A DNA stretch of 64,000 nucleotides from Annona cherimola (Eukaryota; Streptophyta; Magnoliopsida; Magnoliales; Annonaceae), in NCBI GenBank assembly GCA_030490835.1, contig CM059977.1, positions 17,837,335-17,901,334 on the forward strand. Direction: 5' to 3'. A program made the translations under genes and the position numbers. Below are positions 59,490 through 64,000 of the stretch, in pieces (within the stretch, counting starts at the first letter, position 1; every line of letters begins with the position of its first letter). The notes beneath the pieces were generated by a model. The model saw only the letters and a program-made list of their open reading frames with translations. It had not been told where the DNA came from and ran no database searches.

Positions 59490-59960
59490 GTGACCCTCTC
59501 CATTTTTAAAATCATGATAGTTGATAAAAAATTTACTTCATTCACTGTACTTAGCATAATTTATAGTGTCATGGAAATCTTTTTATCTTTAATTTTATTA
59601 TATATAGGCACCATCAATAAATGTGTAAAATCAATGTGTTAAAATAGTTTAATTCTAAAATATCAATTATAAAGTAATTTATTTAACATCTAAACCATCT
59701 AAAATATCACTATTATATAGATAAATGATTCCATAAAATATTATTACATTTTAATACATGTGTGAATGAATATAAGCGTTTTTCATAATTAGACATGAAT
59801 ATATATATTTTTCAACAAATGTGGCATATAAACATACTTGATTGGGATGAAATTTGATCTTCGAGACGAGCAAGTGATATAAAATACAATGAATTGATTG
59901 AATTTTCCATCAATGATTAATATCTTAAATTTTGAAGGGATTAGATGGGATCGCCCTTTA
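59490..59960. repeat. foldback family C, diverged copy
   Basis: The right arm (about 59775-59930, CATGAATATATATATTTTTCAAC and CATACTTGATTGGGATGAAATTTGATC) matches the right arm of 30620-31070. The left arm at 59500-59600 is more worn. Confidence 0.5.
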
Positions 59961-61135
59961 AAGAATGTATTTATATCTTTCATTATAAAAGTTATTTCGG
60001 AAAATAGAAATTAAACATATATTAAAAATTCGAGTTGATTTTGAGTACCTAGATTTTGGGATTCACTCTAGCCTAAGTGAGCTGGATTTTTTTACTTGGA
60101 ATCTAACTTATCATGTGGTATAAAAATAAAAACTGATCTTACTCATTTTAGAATATCCTACAATCAACCCACATGCACCTCTAGTGGCAAACTAACATGG
60201 TTAGAATCCTAATTTTCGATTTGGGTGTTATGGTCTTCTTGCAATGGAAGCATAGGCCCGTCAAAACGTTTGGATAAAAATATAAACTCTCGACCGAGGC
60301 CTTCGTGTTAGCTATGGTGATTCAATCAAGGCTACGACTGAAGTATTAACGGATTAAATGGGCAGCTTTGATGAGTTAAAAACTCTTAACCTAAGATTTT
60401 TTTTTCTGAGAATGACCTAAAATCATTTATTTAAATGAACAGATTGGTGGATTAAAACCCATTTATCTTAAAAAACCAAACCCAACTTATTAGTGAATGG
60501 GTTGGATAAACAGGATACCTGGTCAACTTGGATTGTTAAAACCCTAGCTATGGCCTCGGCTGGGATCGTTTACCTCATTAAGATAAAATACAGGTCAATA
60601 CGAATTACTTTTGCAAGTCTCTGGAGCTGCATTTCGATTTTAAGGAGTTATAAATTTTAATTTAATGATTAAACATAAAAAACTAATAAGTTTCCAACTC
60701 TATACTACTGATAATCCGGAATCAGTCCATGATGAAAGGTCTACTTAGCCATATGGCGGAGGTGGGCCACATCTGGTGGCGTCTCATGGCATCCTTGCTC
60801 ACATCGTGGAGATGTCGAACCGAAAATTTAAAAAAACAAAAAACCAAAAAAAAAAAGTGTACTTTGCGGAGCATCCCACATTTCCGTGGCTGGAAGGGTT
60901 CTCCGACAGCTGTTTAGCTGTTTAGCGTGCATTCTCGTTCTGCATCGGTCACTGATCTGACTTGACCACATATGAACCCAATGGTTGCATATAGATATAT
61001 GTGGCTGATCACTTACGCCATATTTTAAATTTTTTTAACGAAAATATTAAATACACCAATAATGTTGATCAAATCCTAATTCCTAAATGAGGAGAATATT
61101 ATAGCCCATTTATGACGTAGGCCGCGTTACAACAA

Positions 61136-61409
61136 TGGGGATGTTTGGTAACATGTAAGTTGTGGGAATTGTGGGATGGAACGGGAAGTGAGAAATGGAA
61201 TATTTTGGGAATTGTGTGATTGATATGAAATGATAGAGATAAATTTGAAATAAATAGGTTTGTTAGGAGATATTTATAGGAAAAATGATTGAAATATAGG
61301 GGTAAAAGTGGAAAATATGATGATTGGTTGTGAGATGATGGATCTCGAAAACCGTGTTTACCATGATTTTCCATCCCATGTTTTTCATTGACATTACCAA
61401 ACGTGCCCA
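61136..61409. mobile_element. MITE family B, copy 2
   Basis: The ends TGGGGATGTTTGGTAA and TTACCAAACGTGCCCA are inverted repeats. The interior (AATGATAGAGATAAATTTGA, AGGGGTAAAAGTGGAAAATATG) is the reverse complement of copy 1 at 15716-15989. Confidence 0.7.
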
Positions 61410-62320
61410 ATAACACCCATTTCGAGTAGATGATCACTCATTCCCCTTTCAGGGCACTACCAAGTACGAAGTTCAGTTTCTATGCATTGCTCACTTGGAT
61501 GGATACGGGGACTTAAAACCTTTTAACCCTAACACAATCTTAGCTCTATTTCTGCAACGTCAAATCTTCAATCCGACCTAAATACAGTACTGAAATTTTC
61601 AAATTTATCAAATTTTGTTGACGCATTGTTTCAAATTTGCATTTGAATTACAATCAAAATAAAAGTTGCATCTGGATTTACGAAGAGAAAACGCGTCATT
61701 TTAATTAAACTTAAGTATAATTAATGACCACTCAATTCGTTTTAATTTTGCAGTTACATAAATGAATTTATGTGCCATAGCTATCTTATTCTCTAAGACT
61801 TCGATAAAAACATAACCATTAAAAAAATACTGTTGTTATAATAAACATACGACGAAAATATTGAATAACTTAAATCTAAAGGAGCCTTTATAAGATAATG
61901 ATTATTAATTAAAGAATGATGCCAGTCCAATGAAAGCTGCTGAGCTGAGCCCAGGTCGACCTAGAAATTTATGAAAATGGGACTCGGCTGCCCATGGTGG
62001 ATGGAGCTTGCAGCACTGGGACACTTTGACAGAGCCAACGCACCGACGGTTAGGTGCAACGTCCTTTCCGCCAATTCTGCTCTGCTCTGATCTGGCCAAG
62101 GCCACATGTAATGGCTGGCTGCTACTGGGTCTGGGTAGTGGGTGGGGCCCTATCACGTGACGTGTAAAGCAGACGTTACGTGCGTCCCCACTCTCGTTCG
62201 GGTGCACATGCCAGCCCGAAAGCTTTTGACCGTCCGAGGAGACAGACACGTGTGACCCACCATGTATCATAACGGTCTTGAATGCGTATCGACATTGGCT
62301 GGTACCTGCCGTGTTTAGTT

Positions 62321-62370
62321 CTCAAAGGCCTTTTTTTTTTTTTTTTTTTTTTTGGTAAGCCTCAAAGGAC
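62321..62370 (-). mobile_element. micro-insertion: poly(T) with about 10-base target duplication
   Basis: CTCAAAGGCC at 62321-62330 and CTCAAAGGAC at 62361-62370 flank a T run of about 23 followed by GGTAAG. The structure is the same as at 14695 and 14919, with one mismatch in the duplication. Confidence 0.5.
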
Positions 62371-63834
62371 ATGGTTGGTTACCTTTGTTAACGTATATGG
62401 AAAATGTGAGATGAAAATCTATGAGATTACAGATTCTCATGATCAATTACTAACCATGTGTTGAACTTTTTATCATTACATTTCAATCATTTCTAATTAT
62501 TTTTCTTTCATACTATACTTCAACTAACTTATTTATTCTATCTTTAACTTTATTATTTTATATTAATCACATTATTCTCAACATAATTTATTTTTTGCTT
62601 CTCATCTTGTCCTACATTTTCTATAATTTTTACATTACCAAACAAATCCTTGGTATCCTCTTAAATGGAATCCGCATTAGCATTTTGTCCAGGCATAGGC
62701 CTCCATCCAGAAATGGATCTGATGGGGTTTTTTCTTAGCACGTGCCAGCAATGGGATCTCCCGCACGTACCTCTACAATGCCACGTGTGAAGTTCGCGTT
62801 TATTATCTGAGAATCTCCAATAGTTTGGGCCTAGGCCTGTATCTTTATCTGTTAGAAGAGATTAGTATGCGGCTTTGGGCCCAGGCCTGTTTCTGCCGTG
62901 CTCGAATTACATGTATCCCATAGCGAAATGCGGGGCAATGATAACCACATTCTTCCAGGCCGGCTCTCATCTTTCCACGAATTCCTTTCCCGCGGCCTCG
63001 GAGATCATGAGTGGCACTATCGTGAATAAAATAATAGACAATTTTGACTCGAGAGAGAGTGAGAAACAAAACCGGTCGAACTGTCATGCACTTCGAGGCG
63101 TCTGAGTCATCCGATTTTTTGGCTCACGCGCAAAGAATTTATTTTTTTATTGAAACTTTTTTATTGCACGTATGAAAAATTGAAAATGCACATATTTCCC
63201 TGCTAGATCCGTTTTATTTTATAAATGGTTTAGATCGTTATACGGGCTGTGAAAGGTGCGAGAAAAGGCGTTTAGAGTTGTAGGTAGAGCCGCGTGTCGG
63301 CATATTTCTGGAACAGAGACGGGCGTAGCTTCGGAACACGGGAACAGGGTTGTCATGGCCCAGATTACACGCTGCCAAAGTCGCCTGTCGCATCGGCATT
63401 CGATCGTCTCGCATGCCAGCGCGCACGAGGAGGATCAACGCCGCGATGACAAGCTGATGGCGGAGTAATTACGTCCGTTCACAGTTTAGATGGTGCGAGA
63501 ATAGGATGATAACGTGGGATGAAATAAATATATATTATTGTGTATTAGAAATGGGGAAAATATGTATTTGGATTGAGAAAAAATTATATTAAAAATGGAA
63601 AAGAAAAAGTGGTTCTTGTTTAGATCGGAAAAGCGTTCATGAGAAATACAAGTTTGCATTCCATCCGCATCCAACGTAACCAATCGCCCCTGATTTGACG
63701 CCCGCTGTCCCTACGTGAAGGATTTACTGATTCGCAGGTTGAAGAGGCATGTTTATGTTCAAGATACGAGTGCAACTTGGCACTGTGGTGGTTGGAACTC
63801 GCCTCATCTGACCCAGTGTCAAAATCGAATTAAA

Positions 63835-64000
63835 GGTGTGTTCGGCAATAGGTATAAAATCTTAAATTAAAACTTTTCACTCTAAAATTTTTTATTTTTC
63901 ATAATTATTATATTTTTTAATTATTTTTTCACATTTTCGTATATAATTACCCTACTTTTTAATCATTTTTATACAATTAACCTATCTATTTTAAATTTAT
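63835..64000. mobile_element. MITE family A, cut by the window end
   Basis: It starts GGTGTGTTCGGCAATAGG after TTAAA and continues with AAAACTTTTCACTCTAAAAT, ACCCTACTTTTTAATCATTT and TTAACCTATCTATTTTAAAT, as in the other reverse-oriented A copies. The right end lies beyond the window. Confidence 0.65.

Larger units (their letters stand above)
51350..63830. other. long gene-free region
   Basis: Apart from the MITEs, foldback relic and tandem repeats listed separately, I see no supported gene in these 12 kb. Short frames at 51985-52300, 54632-54835 and 61905-62270 match nothing I know. GC is somewhat higher near 62000-62280, with ACGT-core motifs such as ATCACGTGACGTG, and near 62690-63480. 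Confidence 0.5.

Noticed and set aside
61905..62270. 121-codon minus-strand frame
   Set aside because: No family recognised; the area looks more like a regulatory patch with ACGT-core motifs than a gene.
1..64000. CRISPR arrays, rRNA genes, prokaryotic operons
   Set aside because: None is present; all evidence is for plant nuclear DNA.

Overview
The window is plant nuclear DNA, most likely from a flowering plant; nothing here fixes the genus. It shows GT-AG introns, TATA boxes 50-80 bases upstream of start codons, a secreted cell-wall enzyme family, a RING-H2 ATL gene, plant L1-type retrotransposon sequence with an RNase H domain, a copy of mitochondrial cox1, and many short AT-rich transposons.

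Four complete xyloglucan endotransglucosylase/hydrolase (XTH) genes lie in the first 22 kb. XTH-1 (1275-2835, minus) is divergent from XTH-2 (5858-7617), XTH-3 (12983-14501) and XTH-4 (17747-21958), all plus. I could join every exon in frame and every copy keeps the two catalytic glutamates. XTH-2 and XTH-3 are a recent tandem pair: promoter, exon sizes and 3' UTR are shared. XTH-4 is older, with one extra intron and a 3.1-kb last intron. All four products should be secreted to the wall to cut and rejoin xyloglucan.

From 23.8 to 28.5 kb the minus strand carries scattered exons resembling the TFIIIC subunit GTF3C5. The N-terminal exon and the acidic C-terminal exons are recognisable, but the middle of the protein is absent, so this looks like an internally deleted pseudogene. 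A 0.9-kb hAT-like element sits in one of its introns. At 29.9-30.2 kb there is a SINE-like retroposon with a perfect 16-base target duplication, whose head is four consecutive hairpins.

From 35.4 to 44.2 kb there is a nested structure. hAT-like inverted ends and an 8-base flanking duplication enclose an almost complete L1-type element (minus; four in-frame stops, no frameshift), a 230-base mitochondrial cox1 fragment and a truncated first exon of an MRS2/MGT magnesium transporter.

The only other intact protein gene is an intronless ATL-type RING-H2 ubiquitin ligase (48915-50189). The rest, especially 30-35 kb and 50-64 kb, is gene-free AT-rich DNA with at least two MITE families, a foldback family, LTR-like relics, micro-insertions of poly(T) and degenerate LINE fragments.
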